Source: Candidatus Dadabacteria bacterium | Lineage (GTDB): Bacteria; Desulfobacterota_D; UBA1144; Nemesobacterales; UBA2774 | Reading direction: 5' to 3' | Length of the DNA: 63,561 nt | Assembly (NCBI GenBank): GCA_020027805.1 | Contig: JAHKKQ010000001.1 | Span: forward strand, 1-63,561 | Shown here: in pieces, positions 27,892 to 36,727 of the stretch | Position numbering within the stretch: position 1 is the stretch's first letter | Layout of the letters: each line of letters begins with the position of its first letter | Program-made: the position numbers and the translations under genes | The notes under the pieces: model-generated | What the model saw: the letters and a program-made list of their open reading frames with translations, nothing else | Told to the model about the DNA's origin: nothing | The model's database searches: none

Positions 27892-29100
27892 ATGAGTAAA
27901 GCTGAAAAGATAGTCCTGGCCTATTCGGGCGGGCTCGATACTTCGGTCATCCTGAAATGGCTGGCCGAGAAATACGACGCCGAGATAATCGCCTTCGTCG
28001 CCGACCTCGGACAGGGGGAGGACCTGGAAGAGGCCAGGGAGAAAGCGCTCAGGACCGGCGCAAGCAAGGTGTATATAGAGGATTTGAAGGACGAATTCGT
28101 AAGAGATTTCGTGTTTAAGGCGATCAAGTCTGCTGCGGTTTATGAGGGGTCGTATCTCCTCGGAACCTCTCTTGCCAGGCCGTTGATTGCAAAAAAGCAG
28201 ATAGAGATTGCGAAGAAGGAAAAGGCATTTGCCGTCTCACACGGCGCGACGGGAAAGGGGAACGACCAGGTGCGTTTCGAGCTCACGTTTTACGCCCTCG
28301 ACCCGTCGATCAAGGTTATAGCGCCGTGGAGGGAGTGGGATTTGAACTCCAGAAGCTCGCTCATAGAATACGCGGAGAAACACGGAATCCCCGTCCCTGT
28401 CACTCAGCAAAAGCCATACAGCTGCGACAGGAACCTCTTTCACACGAGCTACGAGGGCGGGATACTCGAAGACCCCTGGTCGGAGCCGCCTGAAAATATG
28501 TTCGAGTTGACGGTATCGCCCGAGAGGGCCCCTGACGAGCCGGTTTATCTGGACATAGATTTTGAAAAGGGGGTCCCGGTCAAGGTCGACGGAAAGGAGC
28601 TCGGCCCAGTCGATCTCCTCACGGTGCTCAACAAGATAGGCGGGTCAAACGGCGTGGGAAGGGTCGATCTGGTCGAGAACAGGTTCGTCGGCATGAAGTC
28701 CCGCGGGGTCTACGAAACCCCCGGCGGCACGATACTCCACACAGCTCACAGGGCGCTCGAATCGTTGACTATGGACAGGGAAGTCATGCATCTGAGGGAC
28801 GCGCTCATCCCCAGGATCGCGGAGCTCATATACTACGGATTCTGGTATTCGCCCGAAATGGACATGCTCATGGCCTCGGTCGAGGAGTCTCAGAAGAACG
28901 TGACGGGTACGGTAAGACTCAAGATATACAAGGGCAATATTATTCTGGCCGGCCGGCGCTCGCCCTATTCGCTGTATAAAGAGGACCTGGCCACGTTCGA
29001 GAAGGACAGCATATATAACCAGGCGGACGCGACCGGGTTTATAAAGCTGAATGCGCTCAGGCTTTCTGTCCGGAAACTCCTCGAAACGAAGGGGGAGTAA
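27892..29100 (+). CDS. argG: argininosuccinate synthase
   Basis: Joins citrulline and aspartate with ATP, the penultimate arginine step. The ATP-binding AYSGGLDTSV is at residues 9-18, then SHGATGKGNDQVRFE near 118 and PYSCDRNLFHTSYEGG near 178. 402 residues, normal. A strong site (GGAGGAA) precedes the ATG. Followed by queA after 11 bases. Confidence 0.97.
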   Translation: MSKAEKIVLAYSGGLDTSVILKWLAEKYDAEIIAFVADLGQGEDLEEAREKALRTGASKVYIEDLKDEFVRDFVFKAIKSAAVYEGSYLLGTSLARPLIAKKQIEIAKKEKAFAVSHGATGKGNDQVRFELTFYALDPSIKVIAPWREWDLNSRSSLIEYAEKHGIPVPVTQQKPYSCDRNLFHTSYEGGILEDPWSEPPENMFELTVSPERAPDEPVYLDIDFEKGVPVKVDGKELGPVDLLTVLNKIGGSNGVGRVDLVENRFVGMKSRGVYETPGGTILHTAHRALESLTMDREVMHLRDALIPRIAELIYYGFWYSPEMDMLMASVEESQKNVTGTVRLKIYKGNIILAGRRSPYSLYKEDLATFEKDSIYNQADATGFIKLNALRLSVRKLLETKGE

Positions 29101-29111
29101 GCCCTATATCG

Positions 29112-30119
29112 ATGAAGACATCAGACTTCAATTATCATCTCCCGGAGGAGCGGATCGCATACCGTCCGGCGGCTGAAAGGCAAAATTCGAAGCTGATGGT
29201 CCTCGACAGGGAAAAAGGGGAAATAACCCACAGGAAATTCTTCGAGCTCCCAGGTCTGCTCGAGCCGGGGGACCTGCTCGTCCTGAATAACACGAGGGTG
29301 ATACCGGCGAGGCTCTTCGGGAGGAAAAAATCCGGGGAAAGGGCCGAAATACTCCTTGTGGAAAAGCGGGACAGCCGGACATGGAGCTGCCTCGTAAGGA
29401 ATCCGAAAGAGGGGCTCGTGATCGAGTTCGGGGACGGTCCTTCCGGAAGGCTCTTCAGCGGGGAGGCTGGCGGGTGGCTCGTGGAATTCAGCGAAGACGC
29501 CGATTCGTACATAGACGATTCGGGGAGTATGCCGCTCCCCCCCTACATCAAACGGGAGCCCGACGCGGAAGACAGGGTTTCTTATCAGACGGTCTATGCG
29601 GAAAGACCCGGAGCCATAGCCGCCCCCACGGCGGGACTCCACTTCACACCCGGACTCCTGAAAGAGATCGAACACGGGGGGGTGCGGATAGCCCATGTCA
29701 CGCTCCACGTCGGTATAGGCACGTTCAAGCCCGTGAAGACGGAGCTCGTCCGTGAGCACGATATGCACCCGGAGTTCCGTGAGATCCCGCGCGCGACGGC
29801 AGATGCAGTTAACACCGCAAAGTCCGGGGGCGGGAGGGTCATAGCGGTCGGAACGACGGTGATGAGGACCCTCGAGTCCTCGGTAAACGAAGCCGGTGAG
29901 GTCGTGCCGTGCAAGGGAGAGACGGGCCTCTTTATACTGCCCGGTTACGGATTCAGGGCTGCGGACGCACTTATCACTAACTTTCATCTTCCGCGGTCGA
30001 CACTCCTCATGCTCGTGTCCGCGTTCGCAGGCAGGGAATTTATTTTCAGGGCCTATAACGAGGCTCTAAACAGGGATTACAGGTTTCTCAGCTACGGGGA
30101 CGCCATGTTCATAAAATAA
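29112..30119 (+). CDS. queA: tRNA preQ1(34) S-adenosylmethionine ribosyltransferase-isomerase
   Basis: Transfers and rearranges the ribosyl part of SAM onto preQ1 in tRNA to give epoxyqueuosine. The 335-residue protein carries the family sequences FNYHLPEERIAYRPA, LVLNNTRVIPARLFG, APTAGLHFTP and ITNFHLPRSTLLMLVSAFAG. Queuosine reductase QueG is not adjacent. Confidence 0.96.
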   Translation: MKTSDFNYHLPEERIAYRPAAERQNSKLMVLDREKGEITHRKFFELPGLLEPGDLLVLNNTRVIPARLFGRKKSGERAEILLVEKRDSRTWSCLVRNPKEGLVIEFGDGPSGRLFSGEAGGWLVEFSEDADSYIDDSGSMPLPPYIKREPDAEDRVSYQTVYAERPGAIAAPTAGLHFTPGLLKEIEHGGVRIAHVTLHVGIGTFKPVKTELVREHDMHPEFREIPRATADAVNTAKSGGGRVIAVGTTVMRTLESSVNEAGEVVPCKGETGLFILPGYGFRAADALITNFHLPRSTLLMLVSAFAGREFIFRAYNEALNRDYRFLSYGDAMFIK

Positions 30120-30135
30120 TACGAGGGGGATCGAT

Positions 30136-31392
30136 TTGCGTGTAGAAATAGAGAGACTTGCATACGGCGGGAGCGGTATAGCCAGGAAGGACGGGAAGGT
30201 CTATTTCGTAAAGGGCGGACTGCCAAATGATATTGTCGATATTAAGGTCACTAACGATAAGGGCAAATTCGCCGAAGCGGTAATCGAGAGTATAGTGGAG
30301 CCTTCCCGGGAGAGGGTGGAACCTCCGTGCCGGGTGTTTCACATATGCGGCGGGTGCCAGCTGCAAAACCTCAGCTATCCGGCACAGCTAAGAGAGAAGG
30401 AAGGCATACTCAGAGAGACCCTTCAAAGGATCGGAGGCTTAGGCGACGTCCAGACGGAGCCCATATTCCCATCCCCGTCGGAATACGGATACAGGAGGCG
30501 CGTTCTGCTCTCGGCATGGTATCTTTCGGGGGGCTGGCATGTGGGCTATTACAGGGAGATGAGCAGGACAAATGTAAAAATCGATTCTTGTCCGGTTGCC
30601 GACGGGGTGATAAATAAAGCGGTCTCCAGATTATCCAACGTTCTTTCATCTATCGGAGACCCCGGTTATCCGCTTGAAAAAATATATCTGTCTTCCGACG
30701 GGGAAAAGGCTTATATAACCCTCCTGCCCAGGTTTAAGAGCGCGCCTGCTTCTCTCGGAGCGCTCGCGAGACACCTGAGAAGGCATGAGGAGACTGAGAA
30801 CGTATCTCTACCGGGCGGGGATGAGGCCGAGTTCGAGCTGTCTCTTTCCGGGCTCAGGTTTGTAACTGCGCCGTCCGTATTTACGCAGTCCAATATCCCT
30901 GTCAACGAGGCCCTCATCGGGACCGTTTTGGTATTGGCGGGGTTGAAAGGTACGGAAACGGTTCTCGACCTCTATTCGGGCGCCGGGAATTTTTCCATAC
31001 CCCTCGCGATGTCGTCAAAACGGGTGATATCAGTAGAGGTGAATAAAAAATCGGCAGCGCTCGCGAAAAAGAGCGCCGCACTGAACGGCCTTAATAATAT
31101 CACTTTTCATGTCGCTCCCTGTGAGGAGTACCTGCGGGATGAAGACCCGGACGCCCGGCACCCGGATATCGTGGTGCTCGACCCGCCGAGAGAAGGCGCG
31201 AAAGGAGCTGTCGCGGGTATAGCCCGGCTGTCTCCGGCGAAGGTCATTTATGTGTCCTGCGACCCTGCTACTTTGGCACGAGACATAAGGATGCTGGGAG
31301 ATTCGGGTTATCAGCTCAAGACGGTGAAGCCCTTTGATATGTTTCCGGAGACCTATCACATTGAATCCGTATCGCTTCTGTGCAGGACCTGA
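30136..31392 (+). CDS. rlmD: TRAM-domain RNA uracil-5-methyltransferase (RlmD/RlmCD type)
   Basis: SAM-dependent m5U methyltransferase, probably on 23S rRNA. A TRAM domain is at residues 1-58; an Fe-S cysteine set is at PPCRVFHICGGC plus the later C in SCPVADG. The SAM motif VLDLYSGAGNFSIPL is near 275, DPPREG near 350, and the catalytic SCDPATLARD near 375. 418 residues, complete. The exact target uridine is inferred. Confidence 0.9.
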   Translation: MRVEIERLAYGGSGIARKDGKVYFVKGGLPNDIVDIKVTNDKGKFAEAVIESIVEPSRERVEPPCRVFHICGGCQLQNLSYPAQLREKEGILRETLQRIGGLGDVQTEPIFPSPSEYGYRRRVLLSAWYLSGGWHVGYYREMSRTNVKIDSCPVADGVINKAVSRLSNVLSSIGDPGYPLEKIYLSSDGEKAYITLLPRFKSAPASLGALARHLRRHEETENVSLPGGDEAEFELSLSGLRFVTAPSVFTQSNIPVNEALIGTVLVLAGLKGTETVLDLYSGAGNFSIPLAMSSKRVISVEVNKKSAALAKKSAALNGLNNITFHVAPCEEYLRDEDPDARHPDIVVLDPPREGAKGAVAGIARLSPAKVIYVSCDPATLARDIRMLGDSGYQLKTVKPFDMFPETYHIESVSLLCRT

Positions 31393-31469
31393 TGGGGTTA
31401 ATTGATTTCGGACAGGCTTTATATTTAATCCGGCTTATAAACCCCCGCCTGTTCCTTAAACCCTGACGG

Positions 31470-32147
31470 CTAGCCGTTCTGCGCCGGTTCGGCTATTACT
31501 TCGTTCATATACGCCGAACTGATCATATCGTATACCGCACTCGCCATCTCTTTTCTTGATTGCGCCTCTTGCGGGTCGATTTTCCCCAGCACGTTTAATT
31601 CAGCCTCGACATATCCGACGGACAGGAGTTTAAAAAGGTGGTCAAAAAATTTCATATCCCCGTAATAATAAATCAGGTCTTTATTCTTGTCGGTGAGGGC
31701 TTCCCCGTCGATCCCCGTGTATTTAATGCAGAGGGGCAGGATTTCAACCCCCGCTTTCTGAGCAATGCTTAACAGCGGTGTTTTAAAGGGGAGTACCCGG
31801 CTCCCGTTCGAGGTCGTTCCTTCGGGAAAGAGGGCGACATTTATTCCCAATTCGAGAATCTCGGAGATCGATTCTATGTCGGTACGCAGCCCCGACCTGT
31901 TCCTCCTCTCGACGAAGTACCCGCCGCTCAGCTCGGTCGCTTTCCCCAGGAGGAGGTCGCTTTTAACCTCGTCGACGCTCGCGATGAAGGAAACCGGGAA
32001 GAATGAGGATATGACAAATATATCCACGTACGAAAGGTGGTTCGACAGGATCAGCATGCTTTTACCGCCGCCGATGCCGTTTCCCCGGCTTTGCAGATTT
32101 ACCCTGATGCCCAACGCCTTATTCATGAGGGCCGAATGAAACGACAA
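31470..32147 (-). CDS. olsA: PlsC-family acyltransferase, probable lyso-ornithine lipid O-acyltransferase
   Basis: Would add the second fatty acid to lyso-ornithine lipid, an inner-membrane reaction. The catalytic box NHLSYVDIFV and FPEGTTSNG are both present. The frame has a TTG at 32147, but the same frame is open a further 39 codons upstream to 32264, directly after the TAG of olsB. Those codons encode a membrane segment (LLFFCVVVSYF) and a basic stretch (REKKRKLNW) as expected for the PlsC N-terminus, yet contain no ATG, GTG, TTG or CTG. So the true start is unclear. Assignment to ornithine lipid relies on the neighbour olsB; a phosphatidate-forming role is the alternative. Confidence 0.72.
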   Translation of the reverse strand: MSFHSALMNKALGIRVNLQSRGNGIGGGKSMLILSNHLSYVDIFVISSFFPVSFIASVDEVKSDLLLGKATELSGGYFVERRNRSGLRTDIESISEILELGINVALFPEGTTSNGSRVLPFKTPLLSIAQKAGVEILPLCIKYTGIDGEALTDKNKDLIYYYGDMKFFDHLFKLLSVGYVEAELNVLGKIDPQEAQSRKEMASAVYDMISSAYMNEVIAEPAQNG

Positions 32148-32264
32148 GGCTCTCGTGGACCAGTTTAATTTCCTTTTTTTCTCTCTTGCTATAGCCCGAA
32201 GTACGGTAGTACTCGTGAAATAGGATACGACTACGCAAAAAAAAAGAAGAGCTTCGTATACTTT

Positions 32265-33125
32265 CTAATCATTAGGCGGCTTATACCTCTTCTCGAAAGA
32301 TTTGGAGAGCACCTCCAGATCGAGGACGGTGAAGAAGTCGGCGCACTTGAACTTCTTGTCGAGCGCCGGCTCGCCGCAAATAACCGAGCCTGCCTTGAGG
32401 TAGCTCTTCAGGAGGGGAGGGATGAAATCCTCGATCGATTCCGTTTTGATGCCGAATTTGTCGAAGGCGCTCAGATAGTAATCGAGCTCCTTGATCCGGT
32501 GTTTTTCGTTGGGATAGACCCTGAAGTCCTCCGGGGAGAGGTAGAGCTCTTTGATATATTTGTATATAAGGCTGATTTCGACGAAGTTCGTGGTGGCGAT
32601 GCTCGAGCACCCGAACAGGTACTTGGCGTTAATCTTCTTGAAGTATTCCGATAAGCCCTTCCAGAGGAGCGCTATGCCGGTCCCGTTTCTGTAATCCTTA
32701 TGGACGCACGCCCTCCCTAGCTCGAGCTTTATCCCCTCGGCTGATTTTATCTGGTCGATCGAAAATTCGGTCTCGGAGTAGAACTTGTCGGAGAAGGTCG
32801 ATGATATGAACCTGTACGTCCCGACTACAGTGTTATATTTCTTGTCCAGAATGATTAAATGGTCGCAGACCCGGTCGAACTTGTCGATGTCAGTCCCGGA
32901 AAAATTTTCTTTATTAAGAGATTCCCTGTAAAAAACCTCGTATCTCAGATTGAGCGCCTTTTCCAGCTCAAAACTGTTTTCAACAGTTTTAATCAGGAAC
33001 CTGTTGCTTTCGATATAGATCGGGACCTTCGGCTTGAACTGCCTTAATTTCCATCGGAACGCTTTCCTGAGCACGTTCGAAGAGGTGACCGTGTCTTTTA
33101 AAGACATAACTTTTTTTGCCAGCAT
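32265..33125 (-). CDS. olsB: GNAT-fold N-acyltransferase, probable ornithine N-acyltransferase
   Basis: First step of ornithine lipid synthesis: transfer of a 3-hydroxyacyl chain from ACP to ornithine. 286 residues with the OlsB/hemolysin-type GNAT features LRYEVFYRES, DHLIILDKKYNTVVGTYRF and ELGRACVHKDYRNGTGIALLWKGL. The pairing with a PlsC gene supports OlsB. Two 11-bp-spaced nTTAAT repeats lie only 27 bases upstream, suggesting control by a PhoB-type regulator. It is in the same frame as olsA, with one TAG between. Confidence 0.78.
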   Translation of the reverse strand: MLAKKVMSLKDTVTSSNVLRKAFRWKLRQFKPKVPIYIESNRFLIKTVENSFELEKALNLRYEVFYRESLNKENFSGTDIDKFDRVCDHLIILDKKYNTVVGTYRFISSTFSDKFYSETEFSIDQIKSAEGIKLELGRACVHKDYRNGTGIALLWKGLSEYFKKINAKYLFGCSSIATTNFVEISLIYKYIKELYLSPEDFRVYPNEKHRIKELDYYLSAFDKFGIKTESIEDFIPPLLKSYLKAGSVICGEPALDKKFKCADFFTVLDLEVLSKSFEKRYKPPND

Positions 33126-33151
33126 GCATATCTCCGCATTATGTGTTATCT

Positions 33152-33176
33152 GTTTAATATCACTTTAATGTTTAAT
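33152..33176 (-). promoter_or_regulatory. candidate Pho-type box upstream of olsB
   Basis: GTTTAAT at 33152-33158 and CTTTAAT at 33163-33169 are 11 bp apart, with a further TTAA at 33172. On the minus strand they read towards olsB. It is a weaker variant of the boxes at 35387 and 38111. Confidence 0.4.
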
Positions 33177-33646
33177 CCGTATTAAGCACCCATGAATTCT
33201 ATGTTTATGGAACGTAACAATTATATCAAACATGCGGATATAAAGTCCAGATTTGACGTACAACAGGGATCGAAGGACGTTTCGGCACGATAGAGTTCAT
33301 TTACTATGTTTTTAATATTCCCTTAATGCTTAAGAAATACAATACCCTTATCGTAAACTCCGCCGATTATGGGTAAACTGCGGACAGGATGGCGTGAGCG
33401 GTTCGGCCCGTATATCGCGCCGCCATATGCTTGGAATAACTCTTACTATGGAATATAATTGGAATCCGGATGCTGCAGGCGTCTCGTTATGCCGAGGACG
33501 CTAAATCACCCCCCGGATAAGGCAAAAGACGCATAACTAACCGAATACATGGAAGATAATGGAGTCATCGGATGTGCAAGCCACTGCGATGGAGACTGGT
33601 TCACTCCGGTGCCGTATGGAGAAGGGTATTCTTCACTGAATAAAGC
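33177..33646. other. divergent control region between olsB and the glycosyltransferase
   Basis: AT-rich to 33350. It holds a second box (33310-33334) that repeats the 33152-33176 sequence in 19 of 24 positions. Near its right end a 33-codon frame, 33549-33650, overlaps the glycosyltransferase start as ATGA; it has no ribosome site, so I do not annotate it as a gene. No RNA gene is recognised. Confidence 0.4.
33310..33334 (-). promoter_or_regulatory. second candidate Pho-type box, copy of the olsB box
   Basis: TTAA cores lie at 33312, 33323 and 33330, the same 11 + 7 spacing as in the box next to olsB (33154, 33165, 33172). Both read in the same orientation. It may drive an upstream olsB promoter or serve the divergent glycosyltransferase gene. 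Confidence 0.38.
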
Positions 33647-34702
33647 ATGAAAGTACTATTCGGAATACAAGGTACGGGTAACGGTCACATCTCCCGGTGC
33701 AGGGAGCTGCTCAAGTACCTCCTCAAGCGCGCGGAAGTCGACGTGCTCGTGAGCGGCTATCATCACGAAGTCGATCTCGGCTTCGAGGTGAAATTCAAGC
33801 TGCCCGGTTTGGGATTCACTTTCGGCAAGCGGGGCGGAATAGACTACTGGAACTCTATTAAAAACTTCAGCCCGTATAAATTACTCTCGGATATATATCA
33901 GATACCCGTAGACAAATACGACTTGGTGGTAAGCGATTTCGAGCCGATCACGGCGTGGTCATCGAAATTGAGGGGCGCCCCCTCTGTCTCGCTATCCCAC
34001 CAGGCGTCTTTCCTTTCACCGAATATCCCGAGGCCGAAACAAAAGAACCGTATACAGGAACTCATAATCAAATGGTACTCGCCGTCGCCTGCTCACATCG
34101 GTCTTCATTTTCAGGAATACGACGATTTTATTTTCACGCCCATAATCAGGGGGGAGATAAGGGACGCCGATGTCAGGAACAGGGGTCATTACACGGTCTA
34201 TCTGCCGTCTTACGATTACAGCTTCCTGTCGGAGCTGTTCAGGAAGATCGACGTTAAGTGGGAGGTATTCTCAAAGCATCACAAGGGTGAGCCCTATAAA
34301 GACTCGAACGTTACGGTATACCCCGTCAACAACGACGAGTTCGTGAGGAGCCTGTCCGAGTGCGAGGGCATACTGTGTAATGCCGGGTTCGAGACGCCTG
34401 CCGAGACCCTCTACCTCGGTAAAAAGCTCATGGTCGTTCCTATGAGGAGACAGTACGAGCAGCAGTGCAACGCCGAAGCGCTCGAGAGGCTGGGCGTACC
34501 TGTGGTCAGGGATATGGGGCAGGGGTTTGAAAATAAATTATGCGACTGGTTAAACTCGAATTTCATATATAACGCGAACTACAAGAACAATCTCCCTTTA
34601 ATCGTGGAGAGAATACTCGACTGCTCCCCCAAAGCGGATGCATTGAATGATTATATTCCGGAGCCGGATTTTAATAAAAACGGCAGGGGCGGGGCAGATT
34701 GA
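33647..34702 (+). CDS. glycosyltransferase, MJ1255/VC2487 family (GT28/MurG-like fold)
   Basis: 351 residues. N-terminal MKVLFGIQGTGNGHISRC is the acceptor-binding glycine loop of this family; C-terminal GILCNAGFETPAETLYLGKKL followed by QYEQQCNAEAL is the nucleotide-sugar binding half. No signal peptide, so cytosolic or peripheral at the inner membrane. With lipid genes on one side it may build a glycolipid headgroup. It diverges from olsB and has no good ribosome site. Confidence 0.8.
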   Translation: MKVLFGIQGTGNGHISRCRELLKYLLKRAEVDVLVSGYHHEVDLGFEVKFKLPGLGFTFGKRGGIDYWNSIKNFSPYKLLSDIYQIPVDKYDLVVSDFEPITAWSSKLRGAPSVSLSHQASFLSPNIPRPKQKNRIQELIIKWYSPSPAHIGLHFQEYDDFIFTPIIRGEIRDADVRNRGHYTVYLPSYDYSFLSELFRKIDVKWEVFSKHHKGEPYKDSNVTVYPVNNDEFVRSLSECEGILCNAGFETPAETLYLGKKLMVVPMRRQYEQQCNAEALERLGVPVVRDMGQGFENKLCDWLNSNFIYNANYKNNLPLIVERILDCSPKADALNDYIPEPDFNKNGRGGAD

Positions 34703-34756
34703 AAGAAGTAACTTTTATGACTATGGAGCCCCGCGCGGATTCCTTGACAGGCGGTC

Positions 34757-35347
34757 CTAAGATGTTTTCAGTTTTTTCTCGCTGATATTTGAAGCGATGG
34801 AGAGGTTGACGAGTTTCTCCGCTATGTTCTTGTACAACTCACCTATCTTCAGCAGATTTATCACCTCGTCTATGTTGTGCCAGTCCTGGATCAGGTATGT
34901 GAGCATGACCCTCTTATGCTGATCCTCGAGCGACTCGATGAATGCGTAGTCTTCTTCTATCTTCTTCGTGTCCAGCATTTCACGCCAATTCTCATTCTCG
35001 ACCAGAGTCTTGATATGGGGGAGCAGTATGTCGAGCATCTGTTTGGTGTCGAAATCGGTGCACATAGGCTTTTTCGATTTGAGGTTCTCCATCAGGTGAA
35101 CTGAATACGTGAATTGCTGAATAATAGAGAGCATCAGCCTGAGAGCAGTAACATTATTCGCTTCTTGTTTCTTCCTGCTTTTTTCTATCGCGGTCTCGAG
35201 CTTGAGCTTAAGATGAATGAGGTCGTTTCTTAGAGACTCCAGCTCGCCTTCGCTTCTGGAGCTCATATAATTTTTCGATTTCGATATAAGTCTTTCGAAT
35301 CTGCCTTCTAACATAGTTCTGTCGAGATTATCCGTTTCCATTTTCAC
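34757..35347 (-). CDS. all-helical hypothetical protein with a Pho-type box
   Basis: 196 residues, entirely helical and charged, with no membrane segment. Not recognised with certainty. The C-terminal helix INLLKIGELYKNIAEKLVNL has a faint similarity to PhoU helices (LxxIxRYLERIADHxxNI); this is suggestion only. The start at 35347 has a strong GGAGGGG site, and three perfect 11-bp-spaced heptamers lie 40 bases upstream, so a phosphate-related role is plausible. It converges with the glycosyltransferase gene. Confidence 0.65.
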   Translation of the reverse strand: MKMETDNLDRTMLEGRFERLISKSKNYMSSRSEGELESLRNDLIHLKLKLETAIEKSRKKQEANNVTALRLMLSIIQQFTYSVHLMENLKSKKPMCTDFDTKQMLDILLPHIKTLVENENWREMLDTKKIEEDYAFIESLEDQHKRVMLTYLIQDWHNIDEVINLLKIGELYKNIAEKLVNLSIASNISEKKLKTS

Positions 35348-35386
35348 CCCTCCCCGGAAATTGATGGGGTTATTCTATATGTGCAT

Positions 35387-35415
35387 TGTTAAGACGGTGT
35401 GAAGATTGTGTTAAG
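35387..35415 (-). promoter_or_regulatory. Pho-type box (three 11-bp repeats)
   Basis: Plus-strand heptamers TGTTAAG (35387-35393), TGTGAAG (35398-35404) and TGTTAAG (35409-35415) are each separated by four bases. On the minus strand they read CTTAACA, CTTCACA, CTTAACA towards the helical-protein gene, and a TATAGAAT -10-like element follows after eight bases. Seven-plus-four spacing is that of PhoB boxes, and TTAACA is the B. subtilis PhoP core; identity of the regulator is inferred. Confidence 0.62.
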
Positions 35416-35470
35416 GTGTCGGGTTTCAATCTGGGACGGAACGCTCCGGAGCAGCTAAATATTATCGGAG

Positions 35471-35513
35471 AAAAAAAGGGGCGAGTCCCTGCGGGCCGGG
35501 ACCCGCCCTAATC
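35471..35513 (-). terminator. rho-independent terminator
   Basis: Stem of GGGCG/GTCCC (35479-35489) with GGGAC/CGCCC (35498-35508), one internal mismatch, and seven A residues at 35471-35477 that read as T on the minus strand. It ends leftward transcripts from the GT4 operon, or a short RNA starting near 35572. Confidence 0.75.
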
Positions 35514-35575
35514 TTTTAGAGTGCCCGGTGAGAGAGGCGGGCAATCAAATAGCAGATGATAGTATTGTAGCGATT
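35478..35575 (-). ncRNA. candidate short RNA between a Pho-type box and a terminator
   Basis: A Pho-type box at 35600-35618 reads leftward, -10-like elements lie at 35579-35584 and 35564-35569, and the terminator is about 100 bases further. No reading frame or ribosome site is seen. A short phosphate-controlled RNA is inferred; the box could instead be a remnant or help the gene at 35347. Confidence 0.3.
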
Positions 35576-35599
35576 ACTTATTAAGAGAGTTTTATTAAT

Positions 35600-35618
35600 C
35601 GGTTAAGACACGGTTAAA
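35600..35618 (-). promoter_or_regulatory. Pho-type box (two repeats)
   Basis: CGGTTAA at 35600-35606 is repeated exactly at 35611-35617 with GACA between. Core spacing is 11 bp, as in the box at 35387. It lies downstream of the GT4 gene and upstream of a terminator, with no gene immediately to its left. Confidence 0.5.
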
Positions 35619-35689
35619 CCTGTGATTCGAAATGCCCTTGTTTTGATTGTGGATTTGAACGCTTGTGCGTGGAAAGAAGCGAAATGGAA

Positions 35690-36680
35690 TCACATGAGGT
35701 GATTTACGAACTGGTCGGCGATCGATTTCCAGCTCTGGGTTCGGGCGTAGTCAATCGCGTTCTGCGACAGGCCGTCCAGGTTGCTGAAGGCCTTTTCGAT
35801 GTTCTCTTCGAGGCTCTCTCCCAGGTATCCCGTGATTCCGTCCTGGATAATGTCGTTCGGGCTCGGGACGTCATAGGCCACCACGGGCAAGCCGCAGGCC
35901 ATGGCCTCGAGAATTACAAGCCCGAACGTATCGAACTTGCTCGGGAACACGAACACCTGCGCCTGCGTATATATGTTCTTAAGCTGGTTATGGGGAACGT
36001 ATCCGGCGAATTCGACGTCGGGGTATCTGGATTTGAGAGTATTCAGGTAAGGTCCGTCGCCGACGAGGATCTTCCTGTATCCGGGCACCCTGCAGAAGTC
36101 GTCGAGATTTTTATCCTTGCTCACCCTCGATACGGTAATTATGGTTTTTTCGCCCGCGGTCATTTTCCCGATTCCGTGATTGAAGATCTGAGTATCCACA
36201 CCGCGCCCCCCCACACGATGCAGTTACTGAGGCCGAGCTGCCTGGCTATGCTTTTTGTGGTTTCGAGGACTTTCCTGCTGCACCCGTGGAACCACCTCAC
36301 GTATAACCAGGTGAGGAACGTGGGGACTCCGTAAAGAACCCAGCCGTAATCCGCGAGCCTCGTGTGATAGGACGTATTGTAGTTGATTCTGTTCTTCCTG
36401 CAGAACTGCCGCATGGCGAGGCCCAGGCTTCCCTCGGTCGCGATATGCACCCTGTCGGGGAGGTGCTCGTCATAATATTTACTGACGGTCTGATTAGCAT
36501 TTTTCAGTATCGGGATGTTTCCCTGAAGCTTGAGAGGCAGGTGCTCGGTACCTTCGACATAAGGATTCAGGACGGCCACATCGTGGTCCCCCCTGATCAG
36601 GTGTTCGTGATATAGCTCCATGTATGTACAACTCCGTTTACCCGGGGGTGCCATGCATCAGTGACGAGCATTGTTTTCAT
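35690..36680 (-). pseudogene. glycosyltransferase family 4, broken by two frameshifts
   Basis: Sugar transferase of the GT4/SqdX-like class. It starts at ATG 36680 with MLVTDAWHPRVNGVV, the family's N-terminal motif, and ends at 35690. Near 36600 the frame must shift by one base to continue at LIRGDHDVAVLNP. At the seven-C tract 36206-36212 (G on the coding strand) it must shift again: upstream reads CIVWGG, downstream GVDTQIF, where the family has WGRGVDT; five G would restore it. After that the donor site with SKFDTFGLVILEAMACGLPVV is intact. Either a decaying gene, a phase-variable one, or assembly error. It is last in the GT2-PAP2-GT4 operon. Confidence 0.8.
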
Positions 36681-36727
36681 TTTATTTTGTCCCGTGCCGG
36701 TACTTCGTTTGAAGGCTGCTATCGGGC

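Noticed and set aside
33481..33640. Cobalamin or c-di-GMP riboswitch (a GCCACTG sequence is present)
   Set aside because: Only one short word matches; the other conserved boxes and stems are missing.
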